Source of the DNA: Candidatus Hydrogenedentota bacterium | GTDB lineage: Bacteria; Hydrogenedentota; Hydrogenedentia; Hydrogenedentiales; CAITNO01 | Reading direction: 5' to 3' | Assembly (NCBI GenBank): GCA_903922535.1 | Contig: CAIXUF010001045.1 | Location: 1 to 21,447, forward strand | DNA: 21,447 nt | Shown: piece by piece, positions 6,208 to 14,530 of the stretch | How the letters are laid out: the number at the start of each line of letters is the position of its first letter | How positions within the stretch are numbered: position 1 is the stretch's first letter | Notes under the pieces: model-generated | The model's database searches: none | Seen by the model: the letters and a program-made list of their open reading frames with translations, nothing else | Told to the model about the DNA's origin: nothing | Position numbers and translations under genes: made by a program

Positions 6208-8274
6208 GTGGCAATTCGCGTTTGTCTCTCCATGATGCGTGTGCTCGCGTGGTGTTTTCTGGCGAGCGTAAGCATCGCTTCCATTGAGGCTATAGGCTAT
6301 TTCTCAACCCAGGGCGCCGATCCTTCCCTGCCGTTCAGCGCATTCTTCGGCCTCTTTTCAAACACGTGCGGAATCATGCTAATCGCCACAGTGGCCGCGT
6401 GGCTGCTGATTTGGTTCTTCATGGTGTGGCTTGGTGGGGTTCGGTCCGGTCTCGCACTTTTTTTCATACTCGTTTTTTTCATGCTGTTCGACGGGCTGGT
6501 TGTTGTGCTGGATGTGCCCTTGTCCTATGCGGCACACGATGCGTCATGCTGGCCCGTGATGATGAAGTTTTTTGCCTGCTTTGCGCTCTTCCTGGCCGTT
6601 CTCGGCAGTCTTATTCTGGGAAAGATCTCCCGCAGTGTCCGGCCCATAAACCCCACCCCGCGCGCGTTTGTCCTTTCCGCCGCACTGTTCATGGGAACCG
6701 CAATGGCCGTTTGGGCAAGGAATATCTGCCTTCCGCATATGCAATGCACGGTCTTCTGGGGAACTGCGGCCGCGGCCGCGACAGTGTCAGGGTTGGTTCT
6801 CCGGCGGTTTGGCGGGACACCGCGGCGCCTTGACGCTTTATTGGTGGCCCTTGCAGTCGTGGTTTTTGCTCCGCTGCCGACGGCCCTTTCCAACCGGCCC
6901 TCCTCCCAAGTGCCGGCGAAAAAAGATTCCACCCCGGACCACCCGGTCAAACACGTCATTCTGATCACGATAGACACCCTGCGCCAGGACAGTCTGGGAC
7001 CTTACAACGCCAATGCTGCCAGCAGTCCCCATATTGACCAGTTTGCCCGCGACAGTGCGGTGTTCACAAACGCCTTCAGCGGTGCGCCCTGGACCTGTCC
7101 TTCCGTGACGACCATCCTGACCGGGTTGGCGCCGCGCATCCATCAGCTCGGGGACGGCAGAAATGTGTTACCAAAGGAAATCCCCACAATGGCCGGGGCG
7201 ATGGAAAATGCCGGATACCGCACGGGGGCCTGCGGTTTGAATTCCGTGCTTTTGCCGGGCAGCCAGCTTGACCGGGGATTCCAGGAGTATCGTTGGTTTC
7301 CGGAAAACAGGTTCGTGGTCAAGAATTTTGAAGTTGGCCTGGCGCACAATCTGCTGGACCTTTGCGGCAGCCGAAAACCTGACGCGGCCCAGTTGACGGA
7401 CCAGACAATTGAATGGGTTAAGGGCCATGCGCAGCAGGATTTCTTCTTTTGGGTTCACTATTATGACCTGCATACGCCATACACCCCCCCCAAAGAATTC
7501 CAGCCCACCGACCCCGCCCAGCGCAAAATGGGCAGATCTTTCACTGCGAACAAGGCTGTGCGCATGGGAACCGCAGCCAGAACCGCCGGGGAGCGGAATT
7601 GGGTGCGGGCGCTTTACGACGGCGAGGTTCGTTATGTGGATGCCCAGGTTGGCCGCCTGCTCGACTCCCTTCGGGAACTGGGAATCTACGACGACACCCT
7701 CATTGTGCTCACTTCAGATCACGGTGAGGAGTTTTGGGACCATGATCGCTTTGAGCACGGACACACGCTGTACAACGAATTGATTCGTGTCCCTTTGCTG
7801 GTCAAACTGCCCGGCGGCCACACCGGCGCAACAATAGACACCGGAGTGTCCCTGCAGGCCATCATGCCCACCGTATTGGACCTGTGCGGAGTCGCGCCGG
7901 ATGCCCGGGGAATTCTGCTGCCGCCGCTTTCCCCGCTGCTCCGCGACCGGCGGGCCGCATACACCGAACAGCCCGTGTTCAGCGGTGCCTGTCTCTTCTA
8001 CGGCCATATGGAAAGCGTCATCTTCGGCGGGATGAAGTATGTCCGGGAGGCGCTCTCCGGGCATGAGATGCTGTTCAACCTCAAGGAAGACCCTGAAGAA
8101 CGGTGTTCCCTGGCCGGTCAAGATCCCCTGAATCTTGAAAAAGGCCGCCAACTGCTCAACGACGCCCAGGCCGCGGACTCCCGGCTGACAGAGCAACTGG
8201 GCATTCGCGAAGAGGGGAAGGACTGCCTTAGCCAAGAGGAGATGCGTTCCCTGCAAGCCCTGGGATATCTCTAG
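6208..8274 (+). CDS. Membrane-anchored sulfatase-fold (alkaline phosphatase superfamily) protein, Thr-type active site
   Basis: A 688-residue protein. The first ~235 residues hold about seven hydrophobic helices. A sulfatase-type domain starts near residue 250 with VILITIDTLRQDSLG (metal Asp) and continues to DHGEE (D504, H505) and EHGH (H517, H519), ending in the LSQEEMRSLQALGYL tail typical of this group. At the nucleophile the sequence is W295-T296-C297-P298-S299-V300. Aligned on the Pro, Thr occupies the place of the Cys/Ser that becomes formylglycine in true sulfatases, and the following Arg is Val. Thr nucleophiles occur in LtaS-type phosphoglycerol and phosphoethanolamine transferases, so phosphotransfer or phosphodiester hydrolysis at the outer membrane face is as likely as sulfate hydrolysis. 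GTG 6208 has an excellent GGAAGAGGAG at 8-nt spacing. Annotation pipelines will probably call it a sulfatase. Confidence 0.85.
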   Translation: MAIRVCLSMMRVLAWCFLASVSIASIEAIGYFSTQGADPSLPFSAFFGLFSNTCGIMLIATVAAWLLIWFFMVWLGGVRSGLALFFILVFFMLFDGLVVVLDVPLSYAAHDASCWPVMMKFFACFALFLAVLGSLILGKISRSVRPINPTPRAFVLSAALFMGTAMAVWARNICLPHMQCTVFWGTAAAAATVSGLVLRRFGGTPRRLDALLVALAVVVFAPLPTALSNRPSSQVPAKKDSTPDHPVKHVILITIDTLRQDSLGPYNANAASSPHIDQFARDSAVFTNAFSGAPWTCPSVTTILTGLAPRIHQLGDGRNVLPKEIPTMAGAMENAGYRTGACGLNSVLLPGSQLDRGFQEYRWFPENRFVVKNFEVGLAHNLLDLCGSRKPDAAQLTDQTIEWVKGHAQQDFFFWVHYYDLHTPYTPPKEFQPTDPAQRKMGRSFTANKAVRMGTAARTAGERNWVRALYDGEVRYVDAQVGRLLDSLRELGIYDDTLIVLTSDHGEEFWDHDRFEHGHTLYNELIRVPLLVKLPGGHTGATIDTGVSLQAIMPTVLDLCGVAPDARGILLPPLSPLLRDRRAAYTEQPVFSGACLFYGHMESVIFGGMKYVREALSGHEMLFNLKEDPEERCSLAGQDPLNLEKGRQLLNDAQAADSRLTEQLGIREEGKDCLSQEEMRSLQALGYL

Positions 8275-8385
8275 TAAGACATCATGCTCAAAGAGATGGG
8301 TGTCCCCACAGCGTCATGGTGCCGCCGAAGATTGTGAAGAAGAAACGCCCCCCCTCCTGTCCGAATCACTTCTCTCCGTGGTTTG

Positions 8386-8414
8386 TTGAAAAGGGGGATG
8401 GGTGACCACATAAT
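8386..8414 (+). promoter_or_regulatory. Sigma-70-type promoter for the secreted TIM-barrel gene
   Basis: TTGAAA at 8386-8391, a 17-nt spacer and CATAAT at 8409-8414. Each box matches consensus at 5 of 6. Predicted start near 8421 leaves a leader of about 77 nt to ATG 8498, suggesting this gene is transcribed separately from the sulfatase-fold gene. Confidence 0.55.
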
Positions 8415-8497
8415 GAAGATGTCGAGTGTCCCTGGCGCGGGTGAAAAAAGAACACGGCAGCCAAGATGGTCACTCTAACGCTGGAGTACATTGCGTC

Positions 8498-10774
8498 ATG
8501 TATCCGAAAGCGCGTCTTCTTCCTGCGGGGGTTGTGCTGCTCATTGCCGTGGCGGGCATGTTCGCCGGTCGCCATGCGATGGCTTCCACCGCGTTTGGAC
8601 TGCCGGACGGCGTTCAGCCCACCATCGGGGCGTGGTTTTGCAGCGACGACTTTCTGGTACCGGACGGGTACAAGAAGTATGTGGACCTGTTTGCCGAACA
8701 CTCCCCCTACGACCTCCTCACCACGAGTTTCCGCGTCAACCGCCGCGAGGTCAGCGAACCGGCCTTTCATGACCAGGTGAAGGCAGCCGTGGCCTATGCA
8801 CGCGAACGTGGCCTCAAGATAGCCCTTGATCTGGACCTCCGTCTGGCCCGCGAGGCGTTTCGAAATCAGTATCCCGATGAACAGCAGGAAATGCTCCGGC
8901 TGCGGACCGTGCCCCTGGAGGCGTCGGGCGAAGTGGAATTTGCCATTCAGCCGGACACACTCACCGACCACATGACGGGCAACACCACGCCCTACGTCCC
9001 GCTTTCCGGGCGTTTGGTGCGGGTCTATGCCTATGCCGTGGGAGAAGGGGGGATTCTGCCGGACTCCGTCCAGGACATCACGGCGCGTTGTGTTGTGAAG
9101 GTCGCATCCGAAAATGAGGTTCGCGTCGGCATTCCCTGCGACGCATCGACCGGCGGGCGCACCGCCTGCGTTATGGCCGCGTTCGCCCTGCTGACGCCGG
9201 ACGTGTACGCGCCGCACCTGCTCGACTTTCAACGCGCCATCGTGGAGCGGTACGCCGATGTGGCGCTTTCGGGGCTCATGAAGGACGAGTGGGGATTTCC
9301 GCCCTGTCCCGGAGGATGTCCGGCCAAGAACGATTTCTGGTTCTCGTCCTTTCGCGCCAAGGCCTATGCCGAGGTGACGGGTGGACGCGACATGGTGCGC
9401 GACTGCCTGCTGATGCACGCGGGCGAACGGGGCCGTGAGCGTGAACGCCAGGCGGCCATCAACGTGCTGCTCAAGACCTCGCGCGGGCGCAACGCGGCCA
9501 TTGAGGAGCACTACTACAACCTCGCGAAAGAATTCTTCGGCCCGAACGCCGCCGTGGTGACACACCCGACGTGGTGGTCCTATCCCGGCCCGTCCGAGTT
9601 CAAGAAGAACGGGCTGGACTGGTGGGCCGCCAAGCGGGACTGGGGCCAGACCGATGAGGAGACGCCCTTTGCCGTACGAACCGCCCTGGCCAAGAAGTGG
9701 GGCAGCAGCATCTGGTACAACCAGTACTATTCCACCGACGCGGACAAGTACCGCGAGAGTCTTTGGACGCACGCTCTGGGCGGAGGACGGATCAACTATC
9801 ACCCCATCTACCCGGCGCCGGAAAGCATGGACAGCATCGCCCGAAGTGGGAAACTACTCGCGCCCGATATCGTGGCGGGGGAAAGCCGCATCCGTCTCCT
9901 TCAGTTGATTACACGCGCCCCCATTGACTGTCCCGTCGCGGTGGTCTTTGGCCACGCCTGCGCCATGAATTGGGCCGGACCGGCCTATGACGATGTTGGC
10001 CTCGACGTGACGGATGCGCTCTGGCAGGCGGGGTATTACGCCGACCTGATTCCCACCAGTGAAATAGAATCCGGGGCACTCAAGATTGCCGCGGACGGCG
10101 CCGTCACCTATGGCCGGCAACGCTATGCCGCCGCGGTGCTTTATCACCCCGAGTTTGAGCAGTCGGAAACGGCGGCGTTCTTTAACAAGGCAACGGTTAC
10201 GGCCACTGCACTGTTCCGCGTCGGTGCTTGGACACGGGATTTTAGCGCCGAAGACTTCAGCGGCGCGGCGGCGCTTCCCCCGTTCATGGTGGAATGCGGC
10301 GACAGCGCCGATGCGGCGGCCAGGGCCATAGTATCCCTGCGCAAGCGCGGCGGCGTTCCCTTCACCCCCGCGACGCAGCATCTTTGCAACAAGACGGCCT
10401 GTCCTGGTCGTGAAGGCCACGTTCGGCTCACAGACGGCACGGAAGTCTTCCTGTCCGGCAATAAGGATGCGGCCGGCGACCCAATTATGGGGGCTTTCGA
10501 CGTGTCCGGCCAGAAGATTACGGCGGAGGCGCGGGGCGTTCTGGCCGTTCGCTTCACCGCCGACGGCCAGATTGAGGCCCTTGCGGCAGGCGGGCTGAAA
10601 CAGTTCACCAGCGGGAATCTTTCCCTCCAATTCGAAACGCCGCTCGATTTCGCCTATTGGCATGACAACGAGGGACGCCCCAAGGGTGCACTCCAGAATG
10701 GGCCCGAACCCCTTCCGGAAATCCTTGGCGCACTCACGCGGGACTGGATTCGGCTCGCCACGCCGGCGGTGTGA
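8498..10774 (+). CDS. Secreted TIM-barrel glycoside-hydrolase-like protein
   Basis: A 758-residue exported protein. Residues 1-29 form a signal peptide (basic start, LLPAGVVLLIAVAGMFAG core, HAMA end). A barrel-like region follows: IGAWFCSDDF near the start, repeated YARERGLKIALDLDLR-type strand/helix units, and LMKDEWGFP with D263-E264 in the position of a clan GH-A acid/base Glu. WYNQYYS and a region around 480-600 (CPVAVVFGHACAMNW) resemble the barrel end and the trimerisation-type domain of GH42 proteins. A smaller beta-rich domain closes the protein. I cannot name a family; a GH42-like or unclassified hydrolase is the best description. ATG 8498 is chosen for the immediate signal peptide and GGAG 11 nt upstream; the frame stays open to 8426. 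It converges on the next gene with a 54-bp gap. Confidence 0.65.
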   Translation: MYPKARLLPAGVVLLIAVAGMFAGRHAMASTAFGLPDGVQPTIGAWFCSDDFLVPDGYKKYVDLFAEHSPYDLLTTSFRVNRREVSEPAFHDQVKAAVAYARERGLKIALDLDLRLAREAFRNQYPDEQQEMLRLRTVPLEASGEVEFAIQPDTLTDHMTGNTTPYVPLSGRLVRVYAYAVGEGGILPDSVQDITARCVVKVASENEVRVGIPCDASTGGRTACVMAAFALLTPDVYAPHLLDFQRAIVERYADVALSGLMKDEWGFPPCPGGCPAKNDFWFSSFRAKAYAEVTGGRDMVRDCLLMHAGERGRERERQAAINVLLKTSRGRNAAIEEHYYNLAKEFFGPNAAVVTHPTWWSYPGPSEFKKNGLDWWAAKRDWGQTDEETPFAVRTALAKKWGSSIWYNQYYSTDADKYRESLWTHALGGGRINYHPIYPAPESMDSIARSGKLLAPDIVAGESRIRLLQLITRAPIDCPVAVVFGHACAMNWAGPAYDDVGLDVTDALWQAGYYADLIPTSEIESGALKIAADGAVTYGRQRYAAAVLYHPEFEQSETAAFFNKATVTATALFRVGAWTRDFSAEDFSGAAALPPFMVECGDSADAAARAIVSLRKRGGVPFTPATQHLCNKTACPGREGHVRLTDGTEVFLSGNKDAAGDPIMGAFDVSGQKITAEARGVLAVRFTADGQIEALAAGGLKQFTSGNLSLQFETPLDFAYWHDNEGRPKGALQNGPEPLPEILGALTRDWIRLATPAV

Positions 10775-10795
10775 ACCCTTGCGTTTGCCGTACTG

Positions 10796-10809
10796 CCCGC
10801 GAACGCGGG
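10796..10809. terminator. Weak hairpin between convergent genes
   Basis: CCCGC and GCGGG pair around GAAC in the 54-bp gap between two convergent stop codons. The stem is only 5 bp with no U-tract, so bidirectional termination here is a guess from position. Confidence 0.25.
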
Positions 10810-10828
10810 TAACGCGGGGTGCCGGCGC

Positions 10829-12580
10829 TTAAGATTCACCGGCACGGGACACGGCCCGGCGCAGCGGGGGACGAACGCGGTGATGATAGGGATCATCCGT
10901 TTCCATCTGGCAGTGGTAAATCTCCATCAGACGGACCATGGCGGCTTCCGCCGCGGGCGTCTCCAATCCTTCGCCGGCGAAACGTTCGCGGTCAAGCACC
11001 GTGCGCAGGCGGAGGATTTCCCACCGCCAGTTCTGCCTGGCCCAACCGGGCAGACGGGCGTCCACGGCTTCCGCCAATTGACAGGCATGCCGCACCGCGT
11101 CGGTGTCCACGGGCTCTTTCCGAAAGGCGGTCCCCGTCGTGGTCTCAAGAATGTCAATGACGGCCAGGACGTCCTGCGTGACGCCCGAACCGAATTCGTA
11201 TGCGATATACTCTTCGAGCGTTGACCGCGCACTTCGGTCCCGGTCCCAGTAGAACTGGGCGACAACAGCCTTGTTCATGTCTTCGTAGATGCCCTCACTG
11301 TAGGGAAATCCCCCCTGCACCACCGGCTTAACCTGGTCCCACAGCCGCTGAAAGCGGGCTGGCAGCGGATGGGCGCCAAAACCGCCCCAGGGCCAGTTGC
11401 CCCACATGCTGATTTCCGGAAAGTTGAGCAGCGGCAGATTGCCGGGCACGCAGACATCCAGCGGATAGCGGGGAAAGTCCTCATGCGCATCGGCAAGGAT
11501 GTAGTCCAACCATCCGTTCTCCCGAGCCAGGGCATCCGTCAGTCCCTGCCACTCGCCCTCCGGCGGCGTGTCGAACATCCAAGTGCTGAGGACTGCCTTC
11601 AGGTTCGGAAAATAGGAACGGCCGAGTTGGGTCAGGTCGCGTGAAAGTTTCAAATAGCCATTGCTGCCCCAGGGCATGCACTTTTCGCAGGCGCAGCCGC
11701 CCTCGTCATAGGGCCAGTGGCACAGGATATCGATACCGATATCCGACAGCCGCTCAAAGAGCCGCCGGGTGTTGTCCATGAGGTATGCGTGGCCTTCGGG
11801 GTTGCTCGGACAAATGGGGTGTCCGCTGTTCCCCCGCCGGTGGGTCGGGTCGGGCAGCGGCGTCGCCCGAATGTTTTTCGGGGCGCCAATGAACATCGTG
11901 TTGCCCACGCCGGTGGCAAACTGGAGTCCCAAATCCTTGGCCGTCCTGGCATACAGGCGCACCATGGCCATGGCCGGTTCCGCCTGCGGGTCGTTCCAGT
12001 CCTGAAGGTTGATCATCGGAAAGGCAACCATGACGGCGTTTACGCCCCAGAGCGCGAGATCCTCCATGTACCGGGATATCTCAGACGCCGGGGCCTGGTG
12101 GTACCAGTTGTGGAAGTGGGTCGCAAAGTACATGCCGCGCAGGGAAGCCCGCGGCACCGATGTCCCCCGCCAGGGCGAGGGCTGGAATGCCCCATCATAG
12201 CGGCTGGTCCGGAGAAACTTGCCAACACCGTAGAGCAGACCCCGCGGCGACCCGCCGGAAACGCGGACCGCCTCACCGGCCTGATCAATGCGGAAAGCGT
12301 CAGGGGGCAGGCTGTCATCCACCGTCAGGATGATTTCCGCCGCCGTGCCGGCTTCCACCACCCTCACCGAACAGCGCTGCTCAATTCGATCCTTCAGAAC
12401 GGCAAAGGTTCTGGAGACAAGCGGATTGGCGGTCGCGTCAATGTTGACCCTGAGTTCATGAATGCCTTCCCCGGTAAGCGCCGTATGGCTGTCCGCCGCC
12501 AAGACAGGTCCTGGAAGTCCCGCACCAACGACGGCGGCCCCGGCATATCTTAGGAAGGTCCTCCGGTCATGGGTGTCCAT
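10829..12580 (-). CDS. Tat-exported GH20/GH67-like glycoside hydrolase-type protein
   Basis: 583 residues. MDTHDRRTFLRYAGAAVVGA is a twin-arginine signal, implying export of a folded, perhaps metal-bearing protein. Residues ~35-130 resemble the alpha/beta domain 2 that precedes the barrel in GH20 and GH67 enzymes (ending SGGSPRGLLYGVGKFL). A TIM barrel follows from PRASLRGMYFATHFHNW (about 143). Near its middle is WPYDEGGCACEKCMPWG: D292-E293 could be the catalytic acid pair, and C296, C298 and C301 form a C-x-C-x2-C cluster that may bind metal. Similar DEGGCxCEKC motifs occur in uncharacterised DUF4838-type proteins of PVC bacteria. ATG 12580 has AGGAGG 10 nt upstream; an upstream extension to 12751 lacks domain signal. 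Expected role: hydrolysis of hexosaminide- or uronide-containing chains; the actual substrate is unknown. Confidence 0.7.
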   Translation of the reverse strand: MDTHDRRTFLRYAGAAVVGAGLPGPVLAADSHTALTGEGIHELRVNIDATANPLVSRTFAVLKDRIEQRCSVRVVEAGTAAEIILTVDDSLPPDAFRIDQAGEAVRVSGGSPRGLLYGVGKFLRTSRYDGAFQPSPWRGTSVPRASLRGMYFATHFHNWYHQAPASEISRYMEDLALWGVNAVMVAFPMINLQDWNDPQAEPAMAMVRLYARTAKDLGLQFATGVGNTMFIGAPKNIRATPLPDPTHRRGNSGHPICPSNPEGHAYLMDNTRRLFERLSDIGIDILCHWPYDEGGCACEKCMPWGSNGYLKLSRDLTQLGRSYFPNLKAVLSTWMFDTPPEGEWQGLTDALARENGWLDYILADAHEDFPRYPLDVCVPGNLPLLNFPEISMWGNWPWGGFGAHPLPARFQRLWDQVKPVVQGGFPYSEGIYEDMNKAVVAQFYWDRDRSARSTLEEYIAYEFGSGVTQDVLAVIDILETTTGTAFRKEPVDTDAVRHACQLAEAVDARLPGWARQNWRWEILRLRTVLDRERFAGEGLETPAAEAAMVRLMEIYHCQMETDDPYHHRVRPPLRRAVSRAGES

Positions 12581-12651
12581 ATCCTCAATTCCTCCTGGCC
12601 ATGTCGGCGGCAATCCTGTTCCAAACTCTTCTTGGTGGTGCGGCGGCACAG

Positions 12652-12727
12652 ATTGAGCCACTCGAAAAAACACCGGCTCAATTGGAGCAAACTTCACTCC
12701 CGAATCGCAAGCAGCGGGGTTTGCTCC
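12652..12727. promoter_or_regulatory. Two adjacent hairpins in the divergent intergenic region
   Basis: Arms 12652-12659 and 12675-12682 (ATTGAGCC type, 8 bp) form hairpin A. Arms 12684-12692 and 12719-12727 (GGAGCAAAC type, 9 bp, perfect) form hairpin B, one base further on. They sit between the minus-strand gene starting at 12580 and the plus-strand gene starting at 12875. They could be operators for a dimeric regulator or leader structures. No strong sigma-70 promoter is obvious here. Confidence 0.4.
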
Positions 12728-12874
12728 CCGGCGGGACAGGACCATTGCCATCGCGTTTGAATTGCGGCAACGGCCTAATCAATACTTGTTTGAGGATCTG
12801 ATGATTATGCGGGGCACCCCACTCTGGCGTGTCAAAAGACGGGCTTGGCCATTATAAACCGGAGGAGCGTTGAC

Positions 12875-13729
12875 GTGAAGATTCAATCGACAGAACAAAT
12901 TGGGGTTTGCAGTTGGTCGCTTCAAGCCACCGGGCCGCGTGACCTGGCGGAAAAAGTGACCGCGCTCGGTCTCAAGAAGGTGCAGCTTGGCCTCACCCCC
13001 CACCGCGGGGATCAGTGCGTCTGGGACGGCGTGCAGGAAATCCTGGCCGGGTCGGGCATCAGCATCGTGTCCGGCATGTACTCGACGGTGGGCGAGGATT
13101 ACACGACGCCGGAGACCATTCGCAGGACGGGCGGCGTCGTTCCCGATGAACACTGGGAAGAGAATCTGCGGTTGGCGCACGCCACCGCCGCGACGGCCAA
13201 GGCGATGGGCCTGACTTCCGCGAATGCGCACGCCGGCTTCCTTCCCCATGACCCCGCGAACCCCGATTTTGACAAACTGTGCCGCCGTGTTGTGACACTT
13301 GCGGAAGTGTTCGGGGCCAACGGCGTCACCCTGCTGCTTGAGACCGGACAGGAATCGGCGCCGACGCTACTCGCGTTCCTGGGCGAAATGAAGAAACGCG
13401 GCGCGGGGAACGTCGCGGTGAATTTTGACCCTGCCAACATGATCCTCTACGACATGGACAATCCCATTGCGGCACTGCGCCTGCTGGTGCCGCACGTGAG
13501 GCAGGTCCACGTCAAGGATGCCCGGCGGACGGCCGTCAAAGGCCAATGGGGCGAGGAGGTTGTGGTTGGCACGGGCCAGGTGGACTGGGTGGCATTCGTC
13601 CGAATTCTGGCAGAGGCAGACTTCGATGGCGGCTACATCTTCGAGCGTGAGGCGGGCGATGACCGGGTTGGCGATATTTCGCAGGGCATTCTTGCGCTGA
13701 GCGCGGCGATGAGAGAAGTGGCAGGTTAA
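12875..13729 (+). CDS. Sugar phosphate isomerase/epimerase-like TIM barrel protein
   Basis: 284 residues of the xylose isomerase-like TIM-barrel family (AP_endonuc_2), which includes keto-sugar epimerases, isomerases and inosose dehydratases. The fold begins at IGVCSWSLQ; likely metal ligands are E156 (LLLETGQ), D185 (VNFDPANM), H212 (QVHVKDA) and E257 (IFEREAG), the standard spacing of the family. No signal peptide, so probably cytoplasmic. GTG 12875 is preferred because GGAGGAG lies 7 nt upstream; ATG 12845 in the same frame would place that ribosome site inside the gene. It is first in a plus-strand run with the EF-hand and metallohydrolase genes, 112 bp away. Together with the nearby Gfo/Idh proteins it suggests oxidised-sugar metabolism; the exact reaction is not determined. 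Confidence 0.85.
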   Translation: MKIQSTEQIGVCSWSLQATGPRDLAEKVTALGLKKVQLGLTPHRGDQCVWDGVQEILAGSGISIVSGMYSTVGEDYTTPETIRRTGGVVPDEHWEENLRLAHATAATAKAMGLTSANAHAGFLPHDPANPDFDKLCRRVVTLAEVFGANGVTLLLETGQESAPTLLAFLGEMKKRGAGNVAVNFDPANMILYDMDNPIAALRLLVPHVRQVHVKDARRTAVKGQWGEEVVVGTGQVDWVAFVRILAEADFDGGYIFEREAGDDRVGDISQGILALSAAMREVAG

Positions 13730-13758
13730 CACGCCACGGCCATCCAGTTTGGTGTGAC

Positions 13759-13778
13759 GGAAAGGCCGGACCTTTTCC
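13759..13778 (+). terminator. Short hairpin after the isomerase-like gene
   Basis: GGAAAGG and CCTTTTCC pair around CCGGA with one bulged T, 30 bp after the stop. The T-rich part is inside the stem, so it is only a weak terminator candidate. Confidence 0.25.
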
Positions 13779-13841
13779 AGCGCCAAGAACGGGTGGATTG
13801 TGCCGGCGCCAGCAAAAGAACGGCTGGGCGCTGATGCCTGC

Positions 13842-14528
13842 ATGGCAGTTGTGCTCTACTGGATGTTCATCATGATTTGCGCCAATGAACCATATTCGCA
13901 TGCCCGCCGGTTCGTCTCCTTGGGCTGGGTGCTCGCGATGGTGTGTTTCGTGTCGCCATGCGCCTTGGCGCACACTTCTCTTGAGCGGTATGTGCGCGAA
14001 TGTGTGTCCATTTCGGTGGGGGTCGAAAACATCGATGTTAGAATCCAATTCAGCTTCCCGGCCGACTTGTCGCTGGCCGAGCGCCGGCTCATGGATCGCG
14101 ATGGGGACGGAAAGGTGTCGAAGGGGGAGAAAGAGGCATATCTGAATGATGTCCAAACGCGGGCCGAGCAACTGCTGCGCTTGTCGGTGAATGGACAGGC
14201 GGTCCTGCTGATACCGCTGGAGGACCCGGTGCTGGACCTGCAGGACGAGCCGGGCATCGAAGCCCATCCGCACGAGCTGCGCCTGGCCTATTTCGCGCGC
14301 ATGCCAAAAGCCTTTGGTGTGGACGGCACGATTGCGCTGGATTCAGGCTTGTGGACAGAAACGCCCTTGATGGTCTCCGTGTCCATGGAGGGGGCCGCCG
14401 GCATCCATTTTCATGCCGTCGACACGCAGGGCCTGCGCGAGCCGTCCAAGGATGGCGCGCTGTTCCGCATAACAGAGGCTCGTTGCGCCCAGTGGGAACC
14501 GCGCAACGACAAGCATGGGAGGCAATGA
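13842..14528 (+). CDS. Secreted EF-hand protein, partner of the CehA/McbA gene
   Basis: 228 residues from ATG 13842. A signal peptide (RRFVSLGWVLAMVCFVSPCALA) ends before HTSLERYV. Residues 85-96 are a complete EF-hand loop, DRDGDGKVSKGE, with Asp at positions 1, 3 and 5 and the bidentate Glu at 12. The arrangement HTSLERYV...VGVENIDVRIQF...EF-hand...AEQLLRLSVNGQ resembles the extracytoplasmic N-terminal domain found ahead of some nickel/cobalt-type transporters, but no membrane domain follows. Function unknown; calcium-dependent periplasmic binding is likely. ATG 13863, ATG 13872 and GTG 13800 are alternative starts and none has a strong ribosome site. The stop is 2 nt from the chosen start of the next gene and overlaps an alternative ATG, which suggests coupled translation. 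Confidence 0.65.
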   Translation: MAVVLYWMFIMICANEPYSHARRFVSLGWVLAMVCFVSPCALAHTSLERYVRECVSISVGVENIDVRIQFSFPADLSLAERRLMDRDGDGKVSKGEKEAYLNDVQTRAEQLLRLSVNGQAVLLIPLEDPVLDLQDEPGIEAHPHELRLAYFARMPKAFGVDGTIALDSGLWTETPLMVSVSMEGAAGIHFHAVDTQGLREPSKDGALFRITEARCAQWEPRNDKHGRQ

Positions 14529-14530
14529 AG

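Noticed and set aside
7090..7107. Cys297 as a formylglycine site
   Set aside because: The motif needs Cys two residues before Pro and an Arg two after it; here Cys directly precedes Pro and Val replaces Arg.
8366..9802. 478-residue minus-strand open frame
   Set aside because: Shadow of the secreted TIM-barrel gene; composition is biased and no motif is seen.
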